64,000 nt of DNA from Melittangium boletus DSM 14713 (GCF_002305855.1 NZ_CP022163.1:2542292-2606291); one strand, 5' to 3'; shown: positions 1 through 10,067, counted from the first letter of the stretch. Translations and numbers: made by a program. Notes: generated by a model not told the origin, from the sequence alone.

Positions 1-1
1 G

Positions 2-2761
2 ACGAACGTCTACCGCTCCAGGCCAGTGCCCGTGGTGGGCCTGACGGACGTGGTGAACATCGCCGCCGGGCAGTACCACTCGCTGGCGGTGCGCGCCGAT
101 GGCACCGCGTGGGCCTGGGGCGACAACTACCATGGCCAGCTCGGAGATGGCTCGTCCCTGGCCCGCAAGGTCCCCACGAAGGTGGTGGGCCTCGTGGGCG
201 CGGCCACGGTGGCGGGCGGGTATCGCCACAGCCTGGCCACCCTCGCGGACGGCAGCGTGTCGGCCTGGGGTGACAACGCCGCGGGCCAGCTGGGGGACGG
301 GACGACGCTGCGCCGCACCGTGCCCGTGAAGGTGAAGAACCTGGGGGGGATCGCCGCCGTCGCGGCGGGCTACGTGTTCTCGCTGGCGGTGGACTTCGAC
401 GGCGCGGTGTGGGCCTGGGGCGAGAACTCCCAGGGGCAGCTCGGCGATGGGACGCCCACGCGCCGCCCGCTGCCCGTGAGGACGGCGGACCCCCGAAGCG
501 CGGTGGCGGTGGCCGCGGGCTACACCCACTCGCTGGCCGAGCTTCCCGACGGCAACGTCCTGGCCTGGGGGCTGAACAACTCCGGGCAGTTGGGGGATGG
601 AACGACGTCCAGCCGTACCGTCCCCGGGCGGGTGCGGGGGGAGTGGCCGACAACCCCACCGCCACCGTCGGAGGAGCCCTTGGCGCTGAAGCCCGTTCCC
701 GTGGCGGCCGGGTACGAGCATTCCCTGGTGGTGCGCGCCGACGGCACCGTCTGGGCCATGGGCAACAACCTGGCGGGCCAACTCGGGGATGGGACGACGC
801 TCCACCGCGGAGTACCCGGGCCGGTCCCCGGGCTCACGGGCGTCGCGGCCGTCGCGGCGGGCTCCGCCCACTCCCTGGCCCTGCGCTCGGATGGCACGGT
901 CTGGGCCTGGGGGTCCAACGGGAGTGGTCAGCTCGGCCGGGGTTCCTACTCCGACAGCTTCACGCCGGTGAAGGTGGCGAACCTCTCGGAAGCCGTCGCC
1001 ATCGCGGCGGGTGCCGATTTCTCCCTGGCCCTGCGCTCGGATGGCACCGTCTGGGGCTGGGGGGTCAACTGGCGGGGTCAGCTCGGAAATGGGACGGGCT
1101 TCAGTGCCGCTCAGCCCGTCCAGGTCGCCACCCTCTCGGGCGTGGTGGCCATCTCCGCGGGGGGAGCCCATGCGATGGCCCTGCGACAGGACGGCACCGT
1201 GTGGGCCTGGGGCAGCAACTCAGATGGGGGCCTCGGCGACGGCACGAACATCGATCGCCTGTCTCCGGTACAGGTGCGCAACCTCACGGGCGTGACGGCC
1301 ATCGCGGCGGGCGCCTACCACTCCGTGGCGATCCGCGCGGACGGCGGCGTGTGGGGCTGGGGCTACGGCGGTGGCAACCCGCTCAGCGGAGCCCTCCCGG
1401 TGCAGATGCAGGGCTTCACGGGAGCCAAGGCCATCGCGGCCGGGGTGAACTCCACCGCGGTCGCGCGCACCGACGGCACCGTGTGGACCTGGGGCGGTAA
1501 CGAATTCGGCCAGCTCGGAACCGGAGGGTTCTCCGCCTCCGCCATTCCCGTCCAGGTGGCGGGCCTGGTGAATGTCACGAGACTGGTGACCAGCCGGGGC
1601 CACGTCCTGGCCGTGCGGACCGATGGCTCCTTCCGGGGCTGGGGCAACAACGACTACGGCCAGCTTGGCAATGGCCTGGGCGCCCGCCTGACACCGGGGA
1701 GGGTGTCCCCCCTCCAGGGCGCGGTGGCCGTGGGGGGAGGCTACTCCTACTCCGTGGCCCTGGCGGGCGACGGCACCGTGTGGGCCTGGGGCGACGGCTC
1801 TTACGGGCGGCTCGGGGATGGGACGAACAACCGCCGCGGCACACCCGCCCCCGTGAGCAACCTCTCGGGCATCGTGGAGATCTCGGTCGGCGGCGACCAC
1901 ACCCTGGCCCGGCGCGACGACGGCACCCTTTGGGCCTGGGGCTACGACCATTCCGGGAGCCTGGGAAACGGGACGAGCGGCCACCAGAACACGCCGCTCC
2001 AGGTGGTGGGGCTCACGCAGGTGAGCTCCACGGCCGCGGGCACCAGCCACTCCATGGCCGCCCGCGCCGATGGGACCGTATGGACCTGGGGCCACAACCA
2101 GTATGGCCAGCTCGGCAATGGGACGAGCACGTACACCCCGAATCCCATCCCGGCCCAGGTGGAAGGCCTGACCGGCATGGTCGCCGTGGCGGCGGGGAGC
2201 ACGTCGTCCTTCGCCCTCCGCGAGGACGGCACGGTGTGGGCCTGGGGCGGAAACAACGGTGGCCAGCTCGGCGATGGGACGACCGTCGATCGCTTCACGC
2301 CCGCGCAGGTGGTGGGCCTCACGGACGTGGTCCAGCTCGCCACGCTCAGCCGGAGCACCCTCGCCCTGCGCGCCGACGGCACGGTGTGGGGATGGGGAGC
2401 GAACCTGTACGGAGAACTCGGCGACGGCACCACCACCCCTCGCCCCACCCCCGTGCCCGTGCCCGGCCTGTCGGACGTGCGGAGCATCGCCATGGGGCTG
2501 CAGCGCGGCATGGCCCTGCTCGGTGACGGAAGCGTCTGGACCTGGGGTTGGAACCACCATGGCCAGGTCGGCGAGGGGTCGACCACCAACCGCTCGACGC
2601 CGGTGCGGGTGCTCACCGGTGCGGTGGCCATCGGCTCCGGCTCGCTCCACTCACTGGCCGTGCGGAGTGACGGCACCACCTGGACCTGGGGGTACAACGG
2701 CGGGGGACAGCTCGGCGTGGATGCCGAGCAGCCTTCTCCCATCGCCATCGCGCTGCCCTGA
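2..2761 (+). CDS. RCC1-repeat protein, 5' end outside window
   Basis: The reading frame is open from the first bases of the window and continues the repeat pattern upstream of the first GTG, so the gene is truncated by the window edge and about 919 codons are visible. At least 18 RCC1-type blades can be counted, each built on A-A-G-x-x-H-S-L-A, D-G-T-V-W-A-W-G and G-Q-L-G-D-G-T. A proline-rich linker (TPPPPSEEP, around residues 205-220 of the visible part) separates the first four blades from the rest. RCC1 blades form seven-bladed propellers, so two or more propellers are likely. Such proteins are common and probably surface-exposed in myxobacteria; the binding partner cannot be inferred. 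A hairpin terminator follows within 15 bases. Confidence 0.93.
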   Translation, partial: TNVYRSRPVPVVGLTDVVNIAAGQYHSLAVRADGTAWAWGDNYHGQLGDGSSLARKVPTKVVGLVGAATVAGGYRHSLATLADGSVSAWGDNAAGQLGDGTTLRRTVPVKVKNLGGIAAVAAGYVFSLAVDFDGAVWAWGENSQGQLGDGTPTRRPLPVRTADPRSAVAVAAGYTHSLAELPDGNVLAWGLNNSGQLGDGTTSSRTVPGRVRGEWPTTPPPPSEEPLALKPVPVAAGYEHSLVVRADGTVWAMGNNLAGQLGDGTTLHRGVPGPVPGLTGVAAVAAGSAHSLALRSDGTVWAWGSNGSGQLGRGSYSDSFTPVKVANLSEAVAIAAGADFSLALRSDGTVWGWGVNWRGQLGNGTGFSAAQPVQVATLSGVVAISAGGAHAMALRQDGTVWAWGSNSDGGLGDGTNIDRLSPVQVRNLTGVTAIAAGAYHSVAIRADGGVWGWGYGGGNPLSGALPVQMQGFTGAKAIAAGVNSTAVARTDGTVWTWGGNEFGQLGTGGFSASAIPVQVAGLVNVTRLVTSRGHVLAVRTDGSFRGWGNNDYGQLGNGLGARLTPGRVSPLQGAVAVGGGYSYSVALAGDGTVWAWGDGSYGRLGDGTNNRRGTPAPVSNLSGIVEISVGGDHTLARRDDGTLWAWGYDHSGSLGNGTSGHQNTPLQVVGLTQVSSTAAGTSHSMAARADGTVWTWGHNQYGQLGNGTSTYTPNPIPAQVEGLTGMVAVAAGSTSSFALREDGTVWAWGGNNGGQLGDGTTVDRFTPAQVVGLTDVVQLATLSRSTLALRADGTVWGWGANLYGELGDGTTTPRPTPVPVPGLSDVRSIAMGLQRGMALLGDGSVWTWGWNHHGQVGEGSTTNRSTPVRVLTGAVAIGSGSLHSLAVRSDGTTWTWGYNGGGQLGVDAEQPSPIAIALP

Positions 2762-2772
2762 GGAAAGCAGAG

Positions 2773-2817
2773 AGGGCCCGGCAACCGGCTGGAGCGGTCC
2801 CGGGCCCTTCGTTGTTT
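2773..2817. terminator. Bidirectional hairpin terminator
   Basis: A perfect 9-bp stem (AGGGCCCGG at 2773-2781 with CCGGGCCCT at 2800-2808) and an 18-nt loop is followed by the T-rich stretch TTCGTTGTTT. It lies between the convergent RCC1 and FG-GAP genes and probably ends the plus-strand transcript; on the other strand the U tract is missing. Confidence 0.75.
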
Positions 2818-2832
2818 CAGCGCGCCACGGCC

Positions 2833-5800
2833 CTACTGGCAGAGCTCACTGTGTTCCGCGGTCCCCTGCGGACACCCCTCACCGACGCAGAACTTCGCAC
2901 CGCTGTCCACCGTGCCCCGGCCGGACTGATCATGCGGCACATGGACGCGGCAGGTGCCCTGCGAGGAAGCCCCGGAGGGTTGGGTGACCACGTACGTCAC
3001 GGTGTAGACGCGGCCGTCGCCCGTGCCCTCACGCTCGGAGCGCAGCTGCATGGACGTGGGGTTGACGATGACCATGTCGTCGCACGTGCGGCCATCGCCG
3101 TTGCCATTGGCGTCCTCCACCTCGTCCGAGGTGATGCGCAGGATGCGCCCGTACTGCTCCAGGGGCAGCGAGCCGCCACACGCGTCCTTCGCCGGGGCGG
3201 CGCAGTCGGACAGCGTCAGGGACTCGTATTTGTGGTTGGGTGACCACAGCTCGTGACCCAGATCCGCGCCGGGAGTGGGCGGCGTGGACGCATCCGAGCC
3301 CCCCACCTGGACGGAGAAGTCGCAGGAGGCGGTGTTGCCAGAGGAGTCCCTCGCCGAGCAGGACACGGAGGTGTTGCCCGCCGGGAACGAGGAGCCGGAG
3401 GCATGCGAGCAGGTGACGGCCACCGGGCCGCAGTTGTCCGTGGCGGAGACGTCGAAGGTGGCCTGGGAGCTTCCCGCGCACGTATTCACCACCACCGGCG
3501 CCGTGGGGCACTTCAACACGGGCGGCGTCATGTCCCTGCGCACATTCACCTTGAAGCCACAGGCGGAGGTGTTGCCAGAGCCATCCTTCGCGGAGCAGGT
3601 GACGGACGTCTCGCCCACGGGGAAGGTGGAGCCGGAGGCATACGAGCAGGTGACGGCGGGCGCGCCGCAGTTGTCCGTGGCGGAGAGGTCGAAGGTGGCG
3701 GTGGCCCCCGTCAGCGAGCACGTGTCGAGCACCTGCGAGGCGGGGCAGCTCACCGCGGGCTTCGTGGTGTCCACCACGGTGACGTGGCCCACGCACGAGG
3801 CGCTCGCCTCTCCATCCGAGGCCGTCAGGGTCACCGGGTGGGTGCCCAGGCCAAAGGACGTGGAGGGCGCCTCGGTCACGGAGAGCGGCGACGGCCCGTT
3901 GTCCGGATCATAGCTGCCGTTGTCCACGCTGGAGCGGCCGAGGCAGGCCATGTCGGCGTTGACGGTGACGTCGCGGCACAGGGCCACCGGCGGCTTGTTG
4001 CTCGGGGTCACCGCGCACGAGAGGTTCGCCGACGCGGAGGTGCTGTTGTTGTCCTCGCGGCACTCGGTGGTGCCGCCCTTGCCCGTGCCGTCGTCATCCA
4101 CCACGGCCCACACCTCGGTGGTGCCCGTGAAGGAGGAAGCCACCACGAGCGTGGCGGTGGCACGGCCCCCCACCGGCAGCGGCTCCGTGACGGCCGTCAC
4201 GCCAAGCAGCGTACCGCCCGAGGCCGGGTTGCCCCTGTAGAACGCCACCTTCACGCCCGCGCCCACGGGGGCCTCCCCCAGGTTGCGCACGCTCGCGCCG
4301 AGCACGAGCGAGCCCTCTCCATCGCACGAGGCGGTCACGTCGGAGGCGGCGAGGTCCGCGGCGGCGTAGGGGCTGGGGCCCTCGCCCAGGTAGAAGGCGA
4401 CGTTGGAGCGGAAGTTGTTGAGCTTCGGGTGGAGCCAGTTGGTGGTCGGGTGCGCCGGGATGGAACCGTCGTTGTGGACGTGGGTCACCGAGTACGCGTG
4501 CTGGTTCCAGGTGCGCCGGGTGTTGGCCCAGCCTTCCTGGCGGTCGTGGAACACGCGGATGCCGTTCTGGCCCGGGTACGCGTGGTTGTTGGACACCACG
4601 ATGATCTCCGCGGCGTCATCTCCATCCACGTCCACGACGAGCGGGTACTCGTGCGTGGTGCCCGAGCTGTTGCGGATCTGCCAGCGCACCGCGCCCGTGG
4701 CGCCGTCGTAGATGCGCAGGTGCACTTCGTCGGCGTAGATGACCTCGAGGCGGCCATCATCCTCGAAGTCGAACGTGGTGGAGGCGGTACGGCCCGAGCT
4801 GTAGTCCTGCGTGGACTGGGACCATTTCACGCCGCCGTCGGAGCCGTAGACGGTGTAGTTCCAGTCGCCGGGCAGGCCGATCTCGAGCTGGCCGTCGCCA
4901 TCGAAGTCCGCGATGTTGGGCGGGCCGCCGTGTCCGGCTGCGGACTGCGCATGCCCCGTCACGTACACCTCCCGGGTCCACAGCAGCGAGCAGTCGTCGT
5001 CGAGCAGGCTCACCTTCCCATCGCCCGCCACGACGATCTCTCCCGCCACGTCACCGTCGAAGTTGGCCACGCCCGCGAAGCCGTGAGGAATCTCCGTGTT
5101 GGCGCAACGGAGGGTGCCGTCGAAGTTGTAGACGGAGCGGCCGTTGATCACCTCGAGCTTGCCGTCCTGGTCGAGGTCCACCGCGAAGGACACGGGCCCC
5201 GTGTACAGGGCGCCGCCCATGCCATCGGAGCCCACCCACAGCAACTCCCCGGTGTTGCTGTATACGCGGTTGCCATCGAGGATCTCCACGGAACCGTCAC
5301 CGTCCAGATCCGCCAGCGAGGGGCCTCCCCACTCGTTGTAGTCGTACGCGGCCTCGGCCGAGCGGAACTTGAAGGTGCCGTCGTTCTCGAAGCAGATGAT
5401 GCCGCGCCCGTTCTCGGGGATGCCGCAGATCTCCACCAGCCCATCGCCATCGATGTCACCGGCGGCGATGCTGGCGCCCGGCTTCACCCGGGCCGAGGCG
5501 TCCGTCGCCGTCCACAGGGCATGGCCATCCTCGCCACTGATGGCTCGCAGCACGCCGTCCGCGAGGTAGTTGCCACCCGCGAAGGTGCTGAAGACGATGT
5601 CCGGGGTGCCATCCCCGTTCACGTCCACCACCGCCGGCGTCATCATCACCTGCTTGTACTCGGGCAACACCGCACCGCCCGTCCACTCCCACTGCAGCTC
5701 GGGCTCGAAGTTGCCCGTGAAGGGGGGACGCACTTCACAGTGCTCCTCCAGATTCCCCAGGCCCATCGCGGGCCCCGGCTCCTGGGAGTCCGTGGTGTGG

Positions 5801-5919
5801 CAGGCGCCTGCCGAGGCCAACGCCCAGAGCGCCGCCAGAAGCGGCCCTCTCCCCTGGCCCCGAAGAGCCACCCGACATTGAATGCCGCGAATGCCGCGAA
5901 TGCCGCGTCCGAGTTTCAT
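2833..5919 (-). CDS. FG-GAP/HYR-domain surface lipoprotein
   Basis: 1028 residues from the ATG at 5919, chosen because GGAG lies 6 bases upstream and because it starts a lipoprotein signal peptide with the lipobox ASAGAC (Cys40); the longer frame upstream has no such support. Residues about 70-480 hold repeated FG-GAP/VCBS-like units with calcium-binding D-x-D-G-D-G loops (for example DLDGDGSVEI), the mark of a beta-propeller. A CARDB-like segment follows, then two HYR-type Ig-like domains (DTTKPAVSCP, DLSATDNCG, VTCSAKDGSGN) and a C-terminal domain with paired cysteines. Probably an adhesive or ligand-binding outer-surface protein. It converges on the RCC1 gene. Confidence 0.88.
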   Translation of the reverse strand: MKLGRGIRGIRGIQCRVALRGQGRGPLLAALWALASAGACHTTDSQEPGPAMGLGNLEEHCEVRPPFTGNFEPELQWEWTGGAVLPEYKQVMMTPAVVDVNGDGTPDIVFSTFAGGNYLADGVLRAISGEDGHALWTATDASARVKPGASIAAGDIDGDGLVEICGIPENGRGIICFENDGTFKFRSAEAAYDYNEWGGPSLADLDGDGSVEILDGNRVYSNTGELLWVGSDGMGGALYTGPVSFAVDLDQDGKLEVINGRSVYNFDGTLRCANTEIPHGFAGVANFDGDVAGEIVVAGDGKVSLLDDDCSLLWTREVYVTGHAQSAAGHGGPPNIADFDGDGQLEIGLPGDWNYTVYGSDGGVKWSQSTQDYSSGRTASTTFDFEDDGRLEVIYADEVHLRIYDGATGAVRWQIRNSSGTTHEYPLVVDVDGDDAAEIIVVSNNHAYPGQNGIRVFHDRQEGWANTRRTWNQHAYSVTHVHNDGSIPAHPTTNWLHPKLNNFRSNVAFYLGEGPSPYAAADLAASDVTASCDGEGSLVLGASVRNLGEAPVGAGVKVAFYRGNPASGGTLLGVTAVTEPLPVGGRATATLVVASSFTGTTEVWAVVDDDGTGKGGTTECREDNNSTSASANLSCAVTPSNKPPVALCRDVTVNADMACLGRSSVDNGSYDPDNGPSPLSVTEAPSTSFGLGTHPVTLTASDGEASASCVGHVTVVDTTKPAVSCPASQVLDTCSLTGATATFDLSATDNCGAPAVTCSYASGSTFPVGETSVTCSAKDGSGNTSACGFKVNVRRDMTPPVLKCPTAPVVVNTCAGSSQATFDVSATDNCGPVAVTCSHASGSSFPAGNTSVSCSARDSSGNTASCDFSVQVGGSDASTPPTPGADLGHELWSPNHKYESLTLSDCAAPAKDACGGSLPLEQYGRILRITSDEVEDANGNGDGRTCDDMVIVNPTSMQLRSEREGTGDGRVYTVTYVVTQPSGASSQGTCRVHVPHDQSGRGTVDSGAKFCVGEGCPQGTAEHSELCQ
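5881..5907. repeat. Three tandem 9-bp repeats in signal-peptide coding DNA
   Basis: AATGCCGCG occurs three times head to tail inside the 5' end of the FG-GAP lipoprotein gene and encodes the RGI-RGI-RGI start of its signal peptide. The unit is a multiple of three, so slippage would change the n-region length without a frameshift. Confidence 0.8.
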
Positions 5920-6132
5920 CCCACCGTCTCCTGTGTCTTCGCCCTGGATCTGACTCACCGCCGGTTGCTCACTTTCTTGGAAGTGTACCGGCGGGTGGAT
6001 CCCGAAGAAGAGGCGCTCCGTGTGTTTCACGAAGAGCGCGCGTGACGCGGGAGCGTGTCAGTGGAGTTGTGCGCCTCGGGTGTAGCGATTGAGCCATCCA
6101 GGCTCCACTGTGGGAGGCCCCCCCGCGTCCCC

Positions 6133-6423
6133 TCAGGCGATGACGTTCGGCGGAGAGCCGGGCGTCGTGGGCATGGGCGGCGGCTCGTGGATGCCCGGCG
6201 GTTTCATGTCCGGCTCGGGCGTCCCCTCCGGCTCGTTGATCTCCGGCTTGCGGCTGGGCGGCTCGATCTCGGGCACCACCGGCGTGGGCGGCTCGCGCTG
6301 GGGGACCTCGGGCTTGGGCGGCTCGCGCTCGGGCACGGGCGGGGTGGGATCCTTCTGAGGTGCCTTGCGAGGCTCGGGCTCCTTCACCGGCGCATCGGGC
6401 GTGGTCGGCGGCTTCTCTGGCAT
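6133..6423 (-). CDS. Proline-rich small protein
   Basis: 96 residues starting at the ATG at 6423, which has a near-perfect AGGAGG 7 bases upstream; longer reading through this frame upstream lacks a site. The protein is almost entirely P/E/K: repeats of E-P-P-x-P-E-V-P and R-E-P-P-T-P follow MPEKPPTTPDAPVK. No signal peptide or membrane segment is visible, and the protein is predicted to be disordered. No family is recognised. It lies 88 bp downstream of the M48 peptidase on the same strand, so co-transcription is possible. Confidence 0.7.
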   Translation of the reverse strand: MPEKPPTTPDAPVKEPEPRKAPQKDPTPPVPEREPPKPEVPQREPPTPVVPEIEPPSRKPEINEPEGTPEPDMKPPGIHEPPPMPTTPGSPPNVIA

Positions 6424-6511
6424 GCACTCCCCTCCTGGAAGGCGAATGTGCGCATTCCCATCCGGACCGGGAATGCGCCGGATGCGAAAAACCCCCGCCT
6501 GCCCGCCTGCT

Positions 6512-8293
6512 TCACGCGTTGCTGCGCTGGATGAGCCGCGCGTACTCGAGCGTGGGGACCTCCAGGGTGATGAGGTCCGACGCCTCCTCGTAATGACGGA
6601 CCTTGAAGGCCTTGTGGGGCTGGTGCGCGTGCGCCTGGCAGACGGGCACCTCGATGGTGATGTCGCCGTCGTCGCGCAGCACGCCGCCCACGTGGAAGCG
6701 CGTCTCCACATGGCTCGCGATGTCGCCGCCACACAAGGCACAACAGTGGGGCAGGCCCAGGCGCGAGAAGGGCGCGCGCACCGTCACCGCGTCGCCCTCG
6801 CGCTCCACCGTCACCGCGGCCAGGGGCGCCAACGCCTCGGTGCGCTCCTCCTCCCGCAGCCGCCACGCGGCGTGGGCATCCACCGAGAGCCGCGCGCGCA
6901 GCCGCTCCAGCACCTCCAGCCCGAGCGTGCCCTCCAACCACCCGTCCACCAACGCCGCGGGGTCCACCGGCTCGCCCTCGCATTCGAGCCGCAGCGGCTC
7001 TCCGGGGGAGGTGCGCCACACCATGCCGTGCTCGGCGAGGATGCTCGCCAGGTACGCGCTCACCGCGTGGGCCACCACCTCGCGCACCCGCTCGGCCCGG
7101 TCCGGCGCCCGGTAACCCACGAGCCGCGGGTGGATGGCCTCCGCGAAGGCGTCCCACGCGCGCGCGTCCTTCACCAGCGCCGACACCCGCGCCAGGCTGA
7201 AATCCGGCACCCGCGCCTGGACGCGGCTGGCCGTCTCGTTCCACAGCGTGCGCCAGTGCGCCCCCGCCTCGCTCCAGGGGATGAACTCCACCGCGCGTGG
7301 CCAGAGCTGCACCGTGAAGCGCCGCTCCAGCGCCTCCGCGTCCGACAGCAGCGTGTACGCGGGCCGCTCGTCCAGGGGCACCTCCGGCACGTCCAGCCGC
7401 TCGGCGAAGGCGATGCGCTCCGCCAGGCTCGGGTGCGAGTCATACGGGCACGAGGCGCGCTCGGACGTGGCGCCCAGCTCGCGCAGCCCCTCGGCCCAGT
7501 CGGCGCTCGCGAGGTAGCGGCGGTAGCCCTCGAAGAGGTTGTCCGGCACCACGCCCCGGCTCGCGAGCGGCAGCACCTCCTGCGCGAGGAAGCGGCGCCA
7601 GGCCGCGGCGTGCAGCGCTTCCCACCGCAGTCCGGACAGGTGCGCGCGCTTGCCCGCGAGGCGCACGCTCCACGTGTCCGCCACCAGCTCCTGCTCCCGG
7701 CTCAGGGCCTGGGTGAGGCGCAGGAATGTCTCGGGCACCCAGGAGAAGAAACGCCACCCGCCCAGGGTGCGTCCCATCGCCGAGCGCGTGGCGCACAACA
7801 CGCCCGCCAGCCACGTGTCCCCACTCTGGAAATGACCGAACTCGTGCGCCACCGCCGCGCGCCACTGCGAGAGGTTGTCCACCGCCAGCAGTCCCAAGCC
7901 GAGGCTCAGCACCCGCCGGCCGCCCAGGCCGAACACGCCGCCCACCTGGCGGACGTAGGCGTTCACGTCCTCCACCAGGTACACCGCGTCGGGCATCCGC
8001 GTGCCCATGCGCTGGGCCACGTCACGGATGGCGGCGAACAACCGGGGATGCTCCGCCTCGGTGAGCCGGAACCCCGGGGGCACGAAGCGCTCGCGCCGCG
8101 GCAGCAGGCTCCACGAGAGCACGCCCGCGCCCGCCAGACACAACACGGTGAGCAGCGCGTGGAAGCGGTGGGTCGTGTACAGCAGATAGGGCAGAGACAG
8201 GAGCGCCCCCGCGACTCCCAGGGCCACCGCGTAGAACAGCAGCAGGAAGCCCACGGCGGCCATCGCGCGAACCGTGGACGAGCGGACCCCCAA
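6512..8293 (-). CDS. M48-family membrane metallopeptidase
   Basis: 593 residues. Two N-terminal membrane segments (about residues 13-35 and 45-63) precede a zincin domain with HEFGH at 150-154 (the HExxH zinc site) and a downstream EQELVAD with Glu202 as likely third ligand, the arrangement of Ste24/HtpX-like M48 peptidases. The C-terminal third carries a CCALC cysteine cluster not usual for HtpX. The start is taken as the TTG at 8293 because GGGAG lies 8 bases upstream; the next ATG at 8263 has no ribosome-binding site. It is divergent from the 5'-nucleotidase with about 90 bp between. Substrate unknown. Confidence 0.85.
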   Translation of the reverse strand: MGVRSSTVRAMAAVGFLLLFYAVALGVAGALLSLPYLLYTTHRFHALLTVLCLAGAGVLSWSLLPRRERFVPPGFRLTEAEHPRLFAAIRDVAQRMGTRMPDAVYLVEDVNAYVRQVGGVFGLGGRRVLSLGLGLLAVDNLSQWRAAVAHEFGHFQSGDTWLAGVLCATRSAMGRTLGGWRFFSWVPETFLRLTQALSREQELVADTWSVRLAGKRAHLSGLRWEALHAAAWRRFLAQEVLPLASRGVVPDNLFEGYRRYLASADWAEGLRELGATSERASCPYDSHPSLAERIAFAERLDVPEVPLDERPAYTLLSDAEALERRFTVQLWPRAVEFIPWSEAGAHWRTLWNETASRVQARVPDFSLARVSALVKDARAWDAFAEAIHPRLVGYRAPDRAERVREVVAHAVSAYLASILAEHGMVWRTSPGEPLRLECEGEPVDPAALVDGWLEGTLGLEVLERLRARLSVDAHAAWRLREEERTEALAPLAAVTVEREGDAVTVRAPFSRLGLPHCCALCGGDIASHVETRFHVGGVLRDDGDITIEVPVCQAHAHQPHKAFKVRHYEEASDLITLEVPTLEYARLIQRSNA

Positions 8294-8381
8294 GAGGTGT
8301 CTCCCTTCGTGACCCCCCGAGTCTACTGACGGATGAGGGGGCGTGCGACCGGGTCCGGGGTGTGAGAGAGAAGGCACTTTC

Positions 8382-10067
8382 ATGAAAACCCTCCTCCCCC
8401 GCTTCGGTGTTCCGCTCTCCACGGCGCTGTGGGCCGCGCTGCTCGTCTCCTGCGCCCATACGGGGGGTGGACAGCCGCCCCTGACGCAACCCTCCGCGCC
8501 CCCGCCCGTGCACCTGCGGTTGCTCGCCATCAACGACTTCCACGGAAACCTCGCGCCACCCGAGGGCTCGTCCGGGGACATCCGCACCGACACCGGGCGC
8601 GTGAAGGCGGGAGGCGCGGCCTGGCTCGCCAGCCACCTGAACCAGCTGCGCGCCTCCGCGCCGGGGCCCACCCTGATGGTGTCCTCGGGAGACCTCATCG
8701 GCGCGAGCCCCCTCGTGTCCGCGCTCTTCCACGACGAGCCCACCATCGAGGCGATGAACCTCATGGGCCTGGCGCTCAACGCCGTGGGCAACCACGAGTT
8801 CGACGAGGGCGCCGCGGAGCTCCTGCGCCTGCAGACCGGGGGCTGCCACCCCCAGGACGGGTGCCAGGGCAAGGAGCGCTTCGAGGGCGCGCGCTTCCAG
8901 TTCCTCGCGGCCAACGTGGTCGACGCCCGGGGCGCCACGCTCTTTCCGCCCTACGCGGTGCGCGAGTTCGAGGGCGTGAAGGTGGCGTTCATCGGCATGA
9001 CGCTCCAGGGCACGCCGGAGATCGTCAACGCCGCGGGCATCCAGGGCCTGCGCTTCCTCGACGAGGCGGACACCGTCAACGCGCTCGTGCCCGGCCTGAG
9101 GGAGCAGGGCGTGAAGGCCATCGTCGTGCTGGTCCACGAGGGCGGCCTCCAGAAGCCGGGCGGCCCGTATGACGGGTGCGAGGGGCTGTCCGGCCCCATC
9201 GTGGACATCGTGCACCGGCTGGACGCCGAGGTGGATGTCGTCCTCAGCGCCCACACCCACCAGTCCTACAACTGCGTGCTCGAGGGCAAGCGCGTCACCA
9301 GCGCGGCGTCCTATGGGCGGCTCATCACCCACCTGGACCTGGTGTTGGATCGCACGAGCGGCGACGTGGTGGAGACGAGCGCCCACAACGTCATCGTCAC
9401 GCGCGAGGGCGCGGGAGAGGACGCGGTGCGCGCGCTCGTCGAGCACTACGACGCGCTGTCGGCGCCGCTGAGGGATCGGGTGCTCGGCCGCGTGACGGCG
9501 CCCCTGCGCAAGACGGACGAGCGCCTGTGGCCCTCCGGCGAGTCCACGCTGGGCAACTTCATCTCCGACGCGCAACTGGAGGCCACGCGGGACGCGGGCG
9601 CGCAGGTGTCCTTCATGAATCCGGGGGGAATCCGGGCGGACCTCGACGCGGGCGACGTCACCTACGGCGAGGCCGTCACCGTGCAGCCCTTCGGCAACGC
9701 CCTGGTGACGCTCACGCTCTCCGGCGAGCAGCTGCACCAGTTGCTCGAGGAGCAGTGGAAGGGCGACTCGGCGCGCATCCTCCAGCCCTCGCGCGGCTTC
9801 ACCTATACCTGGAGCGAGTCGGCGCCCGTGGGCCAGAAGGTGGACCCCGCCAGCCTGCGCCTGAATGGCGAACCCGTGCGCCCCGAGGCCCTCTACCGCG
9901 TGTCCGTCAGCAGCTTCCTCGCGGGCGGCGGCGATGGCTTCCGCGCCCTCACCCTGGGCACGAATCGTCAGGGAGGTCCGCTGGACGTGGACGCCATGGA
10001 TTCCTTCCTCAAGGCACATTCCCCGGTGGCGCCCCCGTCCACCGACCGCATCCAGCGCGTGAAGTAA
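8382..10067 (+). CDS. 5'-nucleotidase/2',3'-cyclic phosphodiesterase-type lipoprotein
   Basis: 561 residues from the ATG at 8382 (GAGAAGG upstream); an in-frame GTG at 8343 would place charged residues before the signal. Lipobox LVSC puts the lipidated Cys at 24. The metallophosphatase half shows NDFHGN, GNHEFDEG and SAHTHQ, the metal ligands of the UshA/CpdB family. The C-terminal half shows LGNFISDAQ, NPGGIRAD and FLAGGGDGF, which form the nucleotide pocket. It should hydrolyse extracellular nucleotides at the periplasmic or outer-membrane surface, scavenging phosphate and nucleosides. An S33 peptidase lipoprotein follows after 86 bp. Confidence 0.93.
   Translation: MKTLLPRFGVPLSTALWAALLVSCAHTGGGQPPLTQPSAPPPVHLRLLAINDFHGNLAPPEGSSGDIRTDTGRVKAGGAAWLASHLNQLRASAPGPTLMVSSGDLIGASPLVSALFHDEPTIEAMNLMGLALNAVGNHEFDEGAAELLRLQTGGCHPQDGCQGKERFEGARFQFLAANVVDARGATLFPPYAVREFEGVKVAFIGMTLQGTPEIVNAAGIQGLRFLDEADTVNALVPGLREQGVKAIVVLVHEGGLQKPGGPYDGCEGLSGPIVDIVHRLDAEVDVVLSAHTHQSYNCVLEGKRVTSAASYGRLITHLDLVLDRTSGDVVETSAHNVIVTREGAGEDAVRALVEHYDALSAPLRDRVLGRVTAPLRKTDERLWPSGESTLGNFISDAQLEATRDAGAQVSFMNPGGIRADLDAGDVTYGEAVTVQPFGNALVTLTLSGEQLHQLLEEQWKGDSARILQPSRGFTYTWSESAPVGQKVDPASLRLNGEPVRPEALYRVSVSSFLAGGGDGFRALTLGTNRQGGPLDVDAMDSFLKAHSPVAPPSTDRIQRVK

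Noticed and set aside
1220..2650. 476-codon minus-strand frame within the RCC1 gene
   Set aside because: Antisense of a repetitive coding region; no motif and no start context.
3253..6045. 930-codon open frame on the plus strand opposite the FG-GAP lipoprotein gene
   Set aside because: R/G/A/H-rich shadow typical of the antisense frame in high-GC DNA; the minus strand has lipobox, FG-GAP and HYR motifs.
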